From an uncultured Chromatiales bacterium (GTDB taxonomy: Bacteria; Pseudomonadota; Gammaproteobacteria; Steroidobacterales; BM003), in assembly GCA_937128475.1 (NCBI GenBank), contig CAKZML010000123.1, positions 1 through 48,257 on the forward strand: a stretch of DNA of 48,257 nucleotides. Reading direction: 5' to 3'. The translations under genes were made by a program, and so were the position numbers. A model generated the notes under the pieces. That model was not told the DNA's origin. It did no database searches and saw only the letters and a program-made list of their open reading frames with translations. Shown here one piece after another: positions 32,711 to 42,043 of the stretch (position 1 is the first letter of the stretch; every line of letters starts with the position of its first letter).

Positions 32711-33784
32711 CTAGCTGCCGTAGAGCCCGGTGCCTTTGAGTTCCTCGAACTTCAGCTTCTTGATGGCTTTTTGGTAGGCCTCGTCACCGGTGATCTTCCG
32801 TTGCTTGTAGAGCTGCGTCAGTGCCCCGTCCATGGTCTGCATCCCGGATGAAATTCCGCTTTGGATGGTATTTTCCAGCTGGTCCAGTTTTCCTTGCCGG
32901 ATCAGGTTGGAGACCGCCGAGGTGTTCACCATGATTTCCAGGGCCGCCACGCGTCCCTTTTTGTCGGCAGTGGGTATGAGCTGCTGTGAGATGACCGCGC
33001 GCAGCGAGGTGGCCAGCATGGTCCGAATCGGGCCTTGCTTGTCGCTGGGGAAGGCGTTCACGATACGGTCCACAGTGGGTGCGGCGCCGTTGGTGTGCAA
33101 GGTGCCCATGACCAGGATGCCCATCTCGGCCGCGGTAACGGCAATTGACATGGTCTCCAGGTCGCGTAGCTCGCCCACCAGGATGACATCAGGATCCTCA
33201 CGCAATGCGGAATGCAGGGCAGCGGCGAATGAGCTTGTATGCACGCCCACTTCACGTTGGCTGATCAGGCAGCTGCGACGTGGGTGTATGAATTCGATAG
33301 GGTCCTCAATGGTGATGATATGCCCCTTCATCCGACGATTAATCGCATCAACCATTGCAGCCAGGGTGGTGGATTTACCAGAGCCGGTTTTTCCGGTAAC
33401 CAGTATCAAGCCGTTCTTGTGCTTGCACAGGCTGTAAATCACGCTGGGCATGTTGAGTTCTTGAAGGGTCTTGGCTGCAGAGGGGATCGCCCTGAATATT
33501 CCGCCCAGACCATTCAGATGACGCATTACGTTCACCCTGAATCGTCCAATGCCCTCGATTTCATGGGCAAAATCGGCGCCATCGTGGTCGTCCAGTGCCT
33601 TGCGCGCAGTGGCCGACAGGATTTCTTCCAGCATTTCTTTCGCCATCGCTGGCTGAAGCACGTCATTTTCCAGAGGTTTCAGATCGCCATTAACCCGAAT
33701 CCGGGGTGGATCGCCCGCAAGGAAGTGCAAATCTGAACCGCCGTTCTCGACCAGGCGCTTGAGGTATGAGTCTATTGCTGCCAC
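32711..33784 (-). CDS. PilT-family retraction ATPase, paralog 1
   Basis: This 357-residue protein has an N-terminal PAS-like domain (SDLHFLAGDPPRIRVNG) and a RecA-like ATPase domain with Walker A GKTGSGKST (131-139), the Asp box IITIEDPIEF, Walker B DVILVGELRD and the His box GTLHTNGA. SNLIRQGKLDQ near the C-terminus is close to the AIRNLIRE motif needed for PilT retraction. It is expected to form a hexamer that depolymerises a pilus. The start is GTG, set by GGAGAG 6 bases upstream. It is the last gene of an apparent kinase-pilT-pilT operon. It is clearly related to PilT and PilU but not obviously the canonical copy, and no pilin genes are in the window. Confidence 0.88.
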   Translation of the reverse strand: MAAIDSYLKRLVENGGSDLHFLAGDPPRIRVNGDLKPLENDVLQPAMAKEMLEEILSATARKALDDHDGADFAHEIEGIGRFRVNVMRHLNGLGGIFRAIPSAAKTLQELNMPSVIYSLCKHKNGLILVTGKTGSGKSTTLAAMVDAINRRMKGHIITIEDPIEFIHPRRSCLISQREVGVHTSSFAAALHSALREDPDVILVGELRDLETMSIAVTAAEMGILVMGTLHTNGAAPTVDRIVNAFPSDKQGPIRTMLATSLRAVISQQLIPTADKKGRVAALEIMVNTSAVSNLIRQGKLDQLENTIQSGISSGMQTMDGALTQLYKQRKITGDEAYQKAIKKLKFEELKGTGLYGS

Positions 33785-33804
33785 GTGTTCTCTCCTATGC
33801 CCGC

Positions 33805-34899
33805 TCAGGAATCAGCCAGGTCGATCTTGGGAAGAATTGATGTGTCAGTAACAAAGCGCTGGAACTGCTTTTTGTCCACTGCATAATTGTAGGCATCATC
33901 CGGGTCGATCTCCTTGGCCTGGATTGCCAGCAGCAAGGCCTGATCCAGTAACTGCATTCCTTTATCACGGCCGGTCTGCAATTGAGCAGGAATCTGGTGG
34001 GTTTGATCAGTCATGATTAGCTTGGCGATGGCCTTGGTCATCACCAGGGATTCAACGATAGCTTTGCGACCACGGCCGTCCGGAGTGCGAATCAGGAACT
34101 GTGACAGCACCGCAATCAGGCTTTGTGACAGGAAGCTCTTGGTTTGCTCTCTCTCATCGGAGGGCAAGGCGTCCACGACCCTGTCCAGGGTTTTAACCGC
34201 ACTGGTGGTATGCAGCGTTCCCAGGACCAGGTGTCCGGTTTCCGCTGCGGTCATGGCCATCGAAATGGTTTCTTCGTCACGCAGTTCGCCTACCAGGATA
34301 ACGTCGGGGTCCTCACGCATGGCGGCGCGCACGCCTTCTGCGAAGCTGGGTACATGAGTACCAACTTCGCGCTGGATTACCTGGGATTTCTTGCTTCGAT
34401 GCACAAATTCGATGGGGTCTTCGAGACTGATGATATTGACCGCGCGATTGGTGTTGATGAAATCAATCATCGAGGCCAGGGTTGTGGATTTGCCGGTACC
34501 GGTGGAGCCGGTGACCAGCACCATGCCCTGATGGTAGTCACATAATTTCGGCACAATCTCGGGCAGTCCAAGCTTTTCCAGAAGAGGGATGTCGCCAGGA
34601 ATGTTTCGGAAGGTGGCTCCCAGGCCAGTTTCCTTGCGGTAGATGTTTGCCCTGAAACGGCCGCCGTCTTCGGAGACGTAGGAGAAATCCAGGTCCTGTC
34701 CGCCGTCGAACCATTCCTTCTGCTTGGGCGTCAGGACTTCGTAGATATAGGTTTCCAGTTCCGAATCACTCAAGTCGCGGAACTTGATTGGCATGAGTTC
34801 GCCGAACATTCGAAGCATTGGGGGAATGCCCACGGCCAGATGAACATCTGAACAGCCCTGGGCCATGCCGAGTTTGAGGAATGAGTCTAGTCTAGCCAT
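33805..34899 (-). CDS. PilT-family retraction ATPase, paralog 2
   Basis: This 364-residue protein has the same layout as its neighbour: SDVHLAVGIPPMLRMFGE at the N-terminus, Walker A GSTGTGKST (131-139), IISLEDPIEF, DVILVGELRDEET and GTLHTTSA. The C-terminal segment AIAKLIMTDQTHQI takes the place of AIRNLIRE, so this copy is the more divergent there, and it has a longer C-terminal tail ending KIDLADS. Two unequal PilT-type motors made together could form mixed or cooperating hexamers, as PilT and PilU do (inference). It lies 20 bases before paralog 1 and 47 after the kinase gene. Confidence 0.88.
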   Translation of the reverse strand: MARLDSFLKLGMAQGCSDVHLAVGIPPMLRMFGELMPIKFRDLSDSELETYIYEVLTPKQKEWFDGGQDLDFSYVSEDGGRFRANIYRKETGLGATFRNIPGDIPLLEKLGLPEIVPKLCDYHQGMVLVTGSTGTGKSTTLASMIDFINTNRAVNIISLEDPIEFVHRSKKSQVIQREVGTHVPSFAEGVRAAMREDPDVILVGELRDEETISMAMTAAETGHLVLGTLHTTSAVKTLDRVVDALPSDEREQTKSFLSQSLIAVLSQFLIRTPDGRGRKAIVESLVMTKAIAKLIMTDQTHQIPAQLQTGRDKGMQLLDQALLLAIQAKEIDPDDAYNYAVDKKQFQRFVTDTSILPKIDLADS

Positions 34900-34946
34900 T
34901 TGTCACCCTGTGCCGTACCTGGCACCGGAGTGATAACCAGGAACGG

Positions 34947-37325
34947 CTATTTAAATTTTTCTACCGCCTTCTTGAACTCGTCCATGGAGGCGTATCTCTT
35001 GCTCCGATCTACCTGCATGGCTTTTGAAACTGCAGCATCCAGTTCTTCTGGAATTTCAGCGTTCAACTGCCTTACCGTCTGGGCCTTGCCCTGGACATGC
35101 TGGTACATGACCGACATGTGGTCGCCCTTGGTATACGGAGGTATTCCCGTAAGCATTTCGTACAATATCACGCCAACACTGTAAATGTCGGCCTTCTCAT
35201 CGACCTTTTTACCAAGGATTTGTTCCGGTGCCATGTACTTTGGCGAGCCAATGACATAACCGGTTTTGGTGAGCTGGGTGTCTCCGCTTGAGCGTGCCGC
35301 GGCAACACCAAAATCCACGATCTTCAGCAAGCCTTCATCATTAATCAAAATGTTTGCGGGCTTCAAGTCGCGATGCACGATGCCCGCCTGGTGAGCCACC
35401 GTCATTCCGGTGGCGATATCCATGGCGAAGCCCACGGCCTTGCCGATTGGCAACGGCTTTCCGTCAGTTTCCTGGCCCAGGGTGTGGGAGGGGAAGTATT
35501 CCATGGAGATGGCGTAATGGCCGCCCAGGTGCAAGAAGTCATAGATTCGAATGACGTTCTTGTGAGTGATCTTTCGTGAATAACGCAATTCGTGCACGAA
35601 GCGCTGCAGCATTTCCTCGTCTGAAGAAACGTTGGGGTTCAAGAACTTCAGGATAAGCTGTTCGTCCACCACTGTATCTTCCATCAGCAACACGGTGCCG
35701 AAAGCGCCCTTGCCGATCTTCTGCAGATACTTGTAACGCCCTTCGATTATATCGCCGGGGTTGAGGGTGGAAATATCCAGGCTGGGTGCTTTCTGCCTCT
35801 CCATCACTTCCTGGATATCCTTGCTGTCCATCAGCAAGGTCTTGGCCGGTTCCACGAATTTTTCCGCGTCTTCCCTGGCTGCAATAGCGGTGGGCGAGAA
35901 GCGGTCATCCAGGTTCGAAATGGCCGAGGACACAGCCTTGTTTACCGAGCTGTCCTGTCCGGTGCTCAAACTGGCCAGGTTTGCCCTGATGGTATCTGCC
36001 TGGGATTCCTCTGACAGGGACGAGAGGGCCTTGACCGCCTCGATTTTGATTTCTCTTTCCGGGCTGGCCAGTAATTTCATCAGCTCATCGACGGCGCCGT
36101 GATCTCCCAACTTGGTCAGTGCCCTGATTCCCGCGGGAATTGAGCGCGGATCTCCGGTAAGCATTTTTCTCAGTGCCGGAATCGCCTTTTTGTTGCCAAT
36201 TTCAGCCAAGGCATCCGCGGAGCGCTCTTTCACCCACCAGTCCTTGTCCTCAGTGGCGCTGATCAAGTGATTAACAGCCCTTTCATCTTTGGTGGAGTTG
36301 AGGATTTCCACGGCCGAGCGCCGGATTTCCTCATCCTCGTCCTGGACCAGGACCAGTACAGCTTCCACGACCTTTTGTCCGCCAATCTTGGCCAGTGCGT
36401 CTCCGGCCCGGGAGCGAACCCACCAGTCCTCGTCCTTGATAGCGTCCAGCAGGTACTTGATGGAATCCACGTCGCCAAGTTCGTTGAGAACCTCGACCGC
36501 TGCGCGTCTCGCGTACTCCGATTCGTCCTTCAGAACTTCAACCAGGTACTTGACTGTATCCGGGTGGCGCTGGGCGATGATTACGTCTACGGCCTTGTCC
36601 TGTACGTCCAGTTCCGGGTCCTGCAACAGGACGCAAAGTGTCTGGATATTGACGTTGCCGGAGATTTTTTCCAACGCGCTCAGGGCGGCGTGCTTTACCA
36701 GTTTGTTGCGATTGCCCAGTTGCTTCTCCAGGGCCCGGTGCACTGGAGGAATGTTGAATTTGGCCAGGATGGACATCAGGTGCACTCGCACCAGGGTATC
36801 TTTGCCTTCAAGCCGGTTTATCAACTCGGGGACCATGGCCTCATCAGCCATTTCCCCGATGATCTTGAACAGTGCCGCTTTATCCTGTGGTTCAAGTTCA
36901 TAAACAATCGTGAGCAATTCCCGCATATTCAGCCGGCTTTTATGGGCTGACAGAATTGCAATGACGCCGCCCTTGTTCATCTCAGGGGCAGCGAGCAGAG
37001 GCAGCAACTTGTTGGGGTCATAGCGCTTGTTACTGCTCATGGCCCAGGCGAGGCCAGAAATAATGCGCTGATTTGAGCTTTTCAGTCCCTCTACGAACAG
37101 GTTCAAGGTCTTGGTGTCCAGCACCTTGGATAGAACCTCGACAATCAGTACGGTTTCTTTCTTGTTGCTGTGCTCCAGAGCGGCGATCAGCTTGGGCACC
37201 GACGCGCCACCGATCTTGGCCAAGGCCTCAACAGCCTTTTCGCTCTGCGCAGAATCCTTGTCCGCGCTTTCGATCAGCTGGGCAATGAGCTTGTCAGCTC
37301 TTAATGATCCAAACATTTTCAACAT
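34947..37325 (-). CDS. HEAT-repeat/Ser-Thr protein kinase fusion
   Basis: This 792-residue soluble protein has no membrane segment. Residues of about 1-470 are tandem HEAT/PBS-lyase-type helical repeats; two near-identical units contain DEDWWVRSRAGDALAKIG and DKDWWVKERSADALAEIG. A linker follows (about 470-525), then a eukaryote-type kinase: Gly loop GKGAFGTV (538-545), LILKF with the ATP Lys, HRDLKPAN (651-658), DFG (671-673), YMAPEQ and DIYSVGVILYEML. All catalytic residues are present, so it should be active. The HEAT part probably binds a partner protein. It is followed by two PilT-type genes, which suggests it regulates or recruits the motor. Start: ATG 37325; 37316 is an alternative, and neither has a strong ribosome-binding site. 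Confidence 0.9.
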   Translation of the reverse strand: MLKMFGSLRADKLIAQLIESADKDSAQSEKAVEALAKIGGASVPKLIAALEHSNKKETVLIVEVLSKVLDTKTLNLFVEGLKSSNQRIISGLAWAMSSNKRYDPNKLLPLLAAPEMNKGGVIAILSAHKSRLNMRELLTIVYELEPQDKAALFKIIGEMADEAMVPELINRLEGKDTLVRVHLMSILAKFNIPPVHRALEKQLGNRNKLVKHAALSALEKISGNVNIQTLCVLLQDPELDVQDKAVDVIIAQRHPDTVKYLVEVLKDESEYARRAAVEVLNELGDVDSIKYLLDAIKDEDWWVRSRAGDALAKIGGQKVVEAVLVLVQDEDEEIRRSAVEILNSTKDERAVNHLISATEDKDWWVKERSADALAEIGNKKAIPALRKMLTGDPRSIPAGIRALTKLGDHGAVDELMKLLASPEREIKIEAVKALSSLSEESQADTIRANLASLSTGQDSSVNKAVSSAISNLDDRFSPTAIAAREDAEKFVEPAKTLLMDSKDIQEVMERQKAPSLDISTLNPGDIIEGRYKYLQKIGKGAFGTVLLMEDTVVDEQLILKFLNPNVSSDEEMLQRFVHELRYSRKITHKNVIRIYDFLHLGGHYAISMEYFPSHTLGQETDGKPLPIGKAVGFAMDIATGMTVAHQAGIVHRDLKPANILINDEGLLKIVDFGVAAARSSGDTQLTKTGYVIGSPKYMAPEQILGKKVDEKADIYSVGVILYEMLTGIPPYTKGDHMSVMYQHVQGKAQTVRQLNAEIPEELDAAVSKAMQVDRSKRYASMDEFKKAVEKFK

Positions 37326-37718
37326 AAGTAGTCGCGTGACCCCGGGGATTCCCAACAGCTAAAGTCTCCGACGTGATCGCCGGGTTCACTAAAAATGTCT
37401 GGACGTGGTTTACACATCACACAGTATGTCCTTAACAAGCTTCATCTGATTGATTCTCTGACCCGGGACGTCCCTGTTTCACCGGGTGGTATGCATGGCT
37501 TGGGCACTTCACCCTCCCGGACATACCTCGCCGAATTATGCCATACCCACCAAACTCTTATAAGTCGAACGAGTCTGAATTTGGTGACCAAGTTTACCCT
37601 TCCGTGGGGTTGGGGCAAGGGAGCTGGTGGATTGAATAGTGAGGATTTCTCTGTTTCGGGTACAATCTTGTGCTTTCGGGCATTCTGACTTGGCGCAGTA
37701 AGGATTGATGGTATCTCT
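37326..37718. other. 393-base divergent intergenic region between kinase and mrp
   Basis: It should hold promoters for both the minus-strand kinase/pilT operon and the plus-strand mrp-dcd pair. A 10-bp perfect palindrome GGGACGTCCC lies at 37465-37474. A TACAAT at 37661-37666 might be a -10 box for mrp, but I found no matching -35. A 97-codon plus-strand frame (37395-37688) has no recognisable similarity, so I do not call it a gene. Confidence 0.5.
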
Positions 37719-38813
37719 ATGGAGCAAGACGTAGATAAGCAGGTTAAAGAGGCGATTGCCGCAATTCAGGATCCCTATGCGGGCAAAAGCCTGGGCGAAT
37801 TGAAATGGGTGAAGTCGACGGCGGTGGAGCGGGGTGTTGCCTCGGTTCACATTGAACTTGGTTATCCGGCCGCAGGTGCCAGGGAACAGTTCGAACAGCT
37901 GGCGCGAGAGGCCGTGGAGTCTCTGGAAGGCGTGAAAGAGGTGAAGGTGGAGATCTCCTGGAAGATCCTTTCCCATGCCGTGCAGCGCAATCTCAAGCCG
38001 ATCAAGTCCATCAAGAACATCATCGCTGTTGCCTCGGGCAAGGGCGGCGTGGGCAAGTCCACTACCTCGGTGAACCTGGCCCTGGCGTTGATCGCCGAGG
38101 GTGCCACAGTGGGTTTGCTGGACGCAGATATTTATGGCCCCTCCCAGCCGCGAATGCTGGGTTTGTCCGGTCGTCGTCCTGAAACTCCGGATGGAAAGTC
38201 GATTGATCCCCTGGAAGCCTATGGTCTGGAATGTATGTCCATCGGCTTCATGATCGATGACGAAGAGCCAATGATTTGGCGGGGTCCCATGGTGACATCG
38301 GCTCTGAACCAGCTGATCGGCGACACTAACTGGAGCGAACTGGATTACCTGGTGGTGGACATGCCCCCGGGTACTGGAGACATCGCCCTGACCCTGTCAC
38401 AGCAAGTGCCTGTGAGCGGTGCGGTCATTGTTACCACGCCCCAGGATATCGCCTTGCTGGATGCCCGTAAGGGTCTGAAAATGTTTGAGAAAGTTTCCGT
38501 TCCCGTGTTGGGTGTGGTGGAAAATATGAGCACCCATATCTGCAGCAACTGTGGCAATGAGGAACATATTTTTGGTACCGGTGGCGGCGCATCGATGGCC
38601 GAGCAATACAGTGTGCCCCTGCTGGGTTCGCTTCCCCTGGATATTCGTATCCGTGAGGAAGCTGACTCAGGTCATCCCACGGTCATTGCCGACCCGGAAG
38701 GACCGTTGGCGTTGCGCTATCGCGAGATCGCCCGCAGCGCGGTGGCAAAACTGGCTGCACAAGGACGCGACTACAGTCGCCTCTTCCCTAAAATCTCCAT
38801 CGAAAACAGTTGA
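37719..38813 (+). CDS. mrp: Mrp/ApbC iron-sulfur cluster carrier ATPase
   Basis: This 364-residue protein has an N-terminal MIP18/DUF59 domain (1-85) and a ParA/MinD-type P-loop domain with the deviant Walker [14 protein letters not shown] (from about residue 104), [10 protein letters not shown] and [13 protein letters not shown]. The C-terminal CSNCG (CxxC) binds the bridging [4Fe-4S] cluster in the dimer. It delivers Fe-S clusters to apo-proteins. dcd follows 4 bases later and is probably co-transcribed. Confidence 0.96.
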   Translation: MEQDVDKQVKEAIAAIQDPYAGKSLGELKWVKSTAVERGVASVHIELGYPAAGAREQFEQLAREAVESLEGVKEVKVEISWKILSHAVQRNLKPIKSIKNIIAVASGKGGVGKSTTSVNLALALIAEGATVGLLDADIYGPSQPRMLGLSGRRPETPDGKSIDPLEAYGLECMSIGFMIDDEEPMIWRGPMVTSALNQLIGDTNWSELDYLVVDMPPGTGDIALTLSQQVPVSGAVIVTTPQDIALLDARKGLKMFEKVSVPVLGVVENMSTHICSNCGNEEHIFGTGGGASMAEQYSVPLLGSLPLDIRIREEADSGHPTVIADPEGPLALRYREIARSAVAKLAAQGRDYSRLFPKISIENS

Positions 38814-38817
38814 TTAC

Positions 38818-39384
38818 ATGAGTATTAAATCAGATAAATGGATCCGTCGGATGGCTGGCAGCCAGGGAATGATTGAACCCTTTGAGCCAGGTCAGATAAG
38901 GGCAAACGAGAAAGGAAAAATCGTCTCCTACGGCACCTCAAGCTACGGCTATGACGTGCGCTGTGCTGGCGAATTCAAGATCTTCACCAATATCAATTCC
39001 GCGGTGGTGGATCCAAAGAATTTTGACGCCAACAGTTTCGTGGACGTCAATGCGGATGTCTGCATCATTCCGCCGAATTCCTTCGCCCTGGCCCGCACCG
39101 TGGAGTACTTCCGGATTCCCCGTAACGTGCTGACTATCTGCCTTGGAAAATCCACCTATGCGCGTTGCGGGATCATCGTGAACGTAACCCCGCTGGAACC
39201 CGAGTGGGAAGGTCACGTGACCCTGGAATTCTCGAACACCACACCGCTGCCGGCGAAGATCTATGCCAACGAGGGCGTCGCCCAGATGCTGTTCTTTGAA
39301 TCGGATGAGGTCTGCGAGACCTCGTACAAGGACCGGGGCGGCAAATACCAGGGACAGATCGGGGTAACCTTGCCCCAGACCTGA
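38818..39384 (+). CDS. dcd: dCTP deaminase
   Basis: This 188-residue trimeric enzyme, of exactly the usual length, makes dUTP from dCTP for thymidylate synthesis. Motifs are [41 protein letters not shown] (seen in parts; contains the catalytic Arg and Glu), and the C-terminal [19 protein letters not shown] region. ATG 38818 is chosen by family length; an open frame running back to 38551 lies inside mrp and is spurious. It is convergent with the DUF3108 gene, 48 bases away; no clear terminator was seen. Confidence 0.97.
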   Translation: MSIKSDKWIRRMAGSQGMIEPFEPGQIRANEKGKIVSYGTSSYGYDVRCAGEFKIFTNINSAVVDPKNFDANSFVDVNADVCIIPPNSFALARTVEYFRIPRNVLTICLGKSTYARCGIIVNVTPLEPEWEGHVTLEFSNTTPLPAKIYANEGVAQMLFFESDEVCETSYKDRGGKYQGQIGVTLPQT

Positions 39385-39432
39385 GTCGACGAGACCCAGG
39401 TTAATATCCTCGGCCAAGAGGAGCGCTTCGGC

Positions 39433-40233
39433 TTAGTCGGTTTTCGCCTGAGCAGCGTTTGAGGCCGGTTGCTCACAGGCCACGACCGGGCCGTATCCAT
39501 TTCGGGCCAGGCTGTTGATGGTCATGGTGGCCTGGGTTTTCCCCCTGCGCTTGTACTGGATTTTTACCGGCAGGTAATCCAGTTCGGGAGCAACCCACAC
39601 TTTGCGAGTGCGGATGTCAGTCTCAAGGCCTTCCTGCAAAACCAGTGTAGAGACCTTGCCCACCTTGGTCTCCAGTTCTTCTTCACCGACCGCCTTGAAC
39701 GGGTAGGTCTTGATCTTGGTCCTGTCCAGGGCGGTATAGGTGCCCAGGGTCAGTCCCTGTTGCATATCCAGCATGACTGCCAATGACAAAATCTGGGGGT
39801 CCACGGTGCCTGGGGGCAGGTCGAAGTTCAACGTTTCGCCCTGGTAGTTCACTGTGGCTTTGTGATTGTCGGCGTCGAATGCGGTGAACACATCCTCGTC
39901 CAGTTTTTCCGAGCCATCATCCCGCTGGTTCTCCACCGGGACAATGCCGCGACAATCCAGCTTGAATCGGCCCTGATCGTTGGCGATGCCTGGAAATTTC
40001 AACGTTGCCAGGCCATTGGCCTCAACTCTCGTTTGGTAGGCGTACTCAGCGGCCTCATCATTCCAGCCGATGGTCGTGTCGGTGTCTGCGGTAAAAGTCA
40101 GAATGCCGAAGCGGTAGCTGGCGGTGTAAGAAACCGAATACAGGGGCATGCTGATTTCAGCCGCTGAGGCGAGGTTGCCAACGCCGGTCAGGGCAAGCGT
40201 CAGTATCAGGATTCGCGTTGCAGTCATAGGCAT
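39433..40233 (-). CDS. DUF3108 periplasmic protein
   Basis: This 266-residue protein has a signal peptide (1-25, ending ASA/AEI). The mature part is beta-rich and fits DUF3108 (YSVSYTASYRFGILTFTADT, VWVAPELDYLPVKIQYKRRGKTQATMTI, seen in parts). Family function is unknown. The ATG overlaps the purN stop by one base (TAATG), an arrangement also remembered from Pseudomonas. It is probably made at low level with purM and purN. A link with purine metabolism is not implied. Confidence 0.88.
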   Translation of the reverse strand: MPMTATRILILTLALTGVGNLASAAEISMPLYSVSYTASYRFGILTFTADTDTTIGWNDEAAEYAYQTRVEANGLATLKFPGIANDQGRFKLDCRGIVPVENQRDDGSEKLDEDVFTAFDADNHKATVNYQGETLNFDLPPGTVDPQILSLAVMLDMQQGLTLGTYTALDRTKIKTYPFKAVGEEELETKVGKVSTLVLQEGLETDIRTRKVWVAPELDYLPVKIQYKRRGKTQATMTINSLARNGYGPVVACEQPASNAAQAKTD

Positions 40234-40895
40234 TATCTCGACAGGTCGAACTCCATGGGTTTCTCTAGTGGCTTGTCATCCAGCCACGCTTGACCGTCTT
40301 TCATTTCTATCCGCTTCGCAGCGAGCATATTCAGTACGGCTGGGTACATCTTGCGTTCGCGTTCCTTAACGCGAGCTGAAAGCGACTCTTCATCGTCCCC
40401 ATCCAGTACCTTTACCCTGGCCTGCATAATCAGCGGGCCGCCGTCGAGTTCCGCGGTAACAAAATGTACGCTCGTACCGTGCTCGGCATCACCGGCTTCC
40501 AGGACCCTTGCGTAGGTATCCAGGCCGCGGAACCTGGGCAGCAGCGATGGATGTATGTTCAGTATCTTGCCCGCGAAGCGCTCGACGAAGCTCTTGCCAA
40601 GAATGCGCATGTAACCGGCCAGCACAATGTACTGGGGTTTGTAACGGTCGATGCACGAGGCGAGGGCGTGATCGAAGCCTTGTCGATCAGGATAGTCCCG
40701 GGGTAACAGGGCGCAGGTCTGGATGCCCACGTTCTCTGCCCGGGTCAGTCCGGTGGCATCAGGCTGATCGCTTATAACAGCGTTGATCTCGACGTTGATA
40801 TTTCCAGAGCGTATCTCGTCGATAATCGCCTGCAATGTGGTTCCGCTACCGGATAGCAAAACTACTATTTGCAGCGGAGAAGCGGGGTCGTTCAC
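40233..40895 (-). CDS. purN: Phosphoribosylglycinamide formyltransferase
   Basis: This 220-residue enzyme adds a formyl group from 10-formyl-THF to GAR in purine synthesis. Conserved elements are VLLSGSGTTLQAI (phosphate binding), ILNIHPSLLPRFRG with the catalytic Asn and His, HFVTAELDGGPLIMQ with the catalytic Asp, and a Ser-Ala-Arg-Val-containing C-terminal helix. The start is GTG, overlapping the purM TAG by one base (TAGTG), and no other start fits. Confidence 0.96.
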   Translation of the reverse strand: MNDPASPLQIVVLLSGSGTTLQAIIDEIRSGNINVEINAVISDQPDATGLTRAENVGIQTCALLPRDYPDRQGFDHALASCIDRYKPQYIVLAGYMRILGKSFVERFAGKILNIHPSLLPRFRGLDTYARVLEAGDAEHGTSVHFVTAELDGGPLIMQARVKVLDGDDEESLSARVKERERKMYPAVLNMLAAKRIEMKDGQAWLDDKPLEKPMEFDLSR

Positions 40896-41926
40896 TAGAT
40901 CAGTTCAACCTCGTCACTGCCGCTGACAGTCTCGCCAATGTGCCAGGCTTTCTCGCCCAGGGCGATCAGTTCTGCGACACATTGTTCCGCCTTGTCGGCG
41001 TCCACCACCAGTACCATGCCAAGTCCGCAATTGAAGGTGCGGTACATTTCACGATCTTCGATGTTGCCCTGTTCCTGCAGCCACGGGAAAATCTCGGGAC
41101 GGGTCCAGCTCTTGCTGTCAATGCGAGCGCCAATGCCATTGGGCAATACCCGGGGCAGGTTTTCAGGCAGGCCGCCGCCGGTAATATGCGCCATCGCTTT
41201 GATGGGAATCTTTTTTATCAGCTCCAGTACCGGTTTTACGTACAGGCGGGTAGGGGCCAGCAGCGCCTTGCCCAGGGTCGTTTCACCCAGGGGCTGATCC
41301 AGGTCGGCACCGCTGGTCTCGACTACCTTGCGAGCAAGTGAATAGCCGTTTGAATGGCAGCCGGAAGACCCGATGCCAATCAGTGCATCGCCTGCGCCGA
41401 CCGATTCGCCGGTGATCATTTCGCTGCGCTCGACGGCGCCGACACAGAAGCCGGCCAGGTCGTAATCGCTGCCCGAGTACATGCCCGGCAGTTCCGCGGT
41501 CTCACCACCGATCAGCGCGGCACCGCAATCCTTACAGGCTCTTGCGATACCAGCCACCACGGCTTCGGCAACATCTACGTCCAGGTGGCCGGTAGCGTAG
41601 TAGTCCAGGAAAAACAGGGGCTCGGCGCCGCATACCAGTACGTCGTTCACGCACATTCCCACCAGGTCATACCCTATGGTGTCGTGAATGTTCAGGTCTA
41701 TAGCGAGCTTGAGCTTGGTGCCGACTCCATCGGTACCTGAGACCAGCACCGGTTCTTTGTAACGGTCCACGGGGAACGCAAACAGCCCGCCAAAGCCGCC
41801 AATACTGGCCATGACTTCGGGGCGCCGGGTTTTTTCGACGTGGGGTTTGATTCGTTGAACGAGATCATTGCCTGCGTCGATGTCGACGCCAGCATCTGCG
41901 TAGGTCAAAGAGGGCTTGCCGGTCAT
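40895..41926 (-). CDS. purM: Phosphoribosylformylglycinamidine cyclo-ligase (AIR synthetase)
   Basis: This 343-residue ATP-dependent enzyme forms AIR from FGAM. Typical segments are [75 protein letters not shown] and [15 protein letters not shown]. The length is standard with ATG 41926; a longer open frame to 42310 is antisense to the divergent gene and rejected. It heads purM-purN-DUF3108 and is divergent from DUF2066. Confidence 0.97.
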   Translation of the reverse strand: MTGKPSLTYADAGVDIDAGNDLVQRIKPHVEKTRRPEVMASIGGFGGLFAFPVDRYKEPVLVSGTDGVGTKLKLAIDLNIHDTIGYDLVGMCVNDVLVCGAEPLFFLDYYATGHLDVDVAEAVVAGIARACKDCGAALIGGETAELPGMYSGSDYDLAGFCVGAVERSEMITGESVGAGDALIGIGSSGCHSNGYSLARKVVETSGADLDQPLGETTLGKALLAPTRLYVKPVLELIKKIPIKAMAHITGGGLPENLPRVLPNGIGARIDSKSWTRPEIFPWLQEQGNIEDREMYRTFNCGLGMVLVVDADKAEQCVAELIALGEKAWHIGETVSGSDEVELI

Positions 41927-42043
41927 AAGCTGTCTGGTTCCGATGGAGGAATTTAATTGGATTGTTTGCCCGAAATGGCCACAGCCATTCCAAGGGTTGT
42001 AGTATTCTACATGAGCTTTTCCTGGAGGACACGAGACACCGTG

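Noticed and set aside
37395-37688. 97-codon frame between kinase and mrp
   Set aside because: No recognisable domain, no good ribosome-binding site, and the region must hold divergent promoters.
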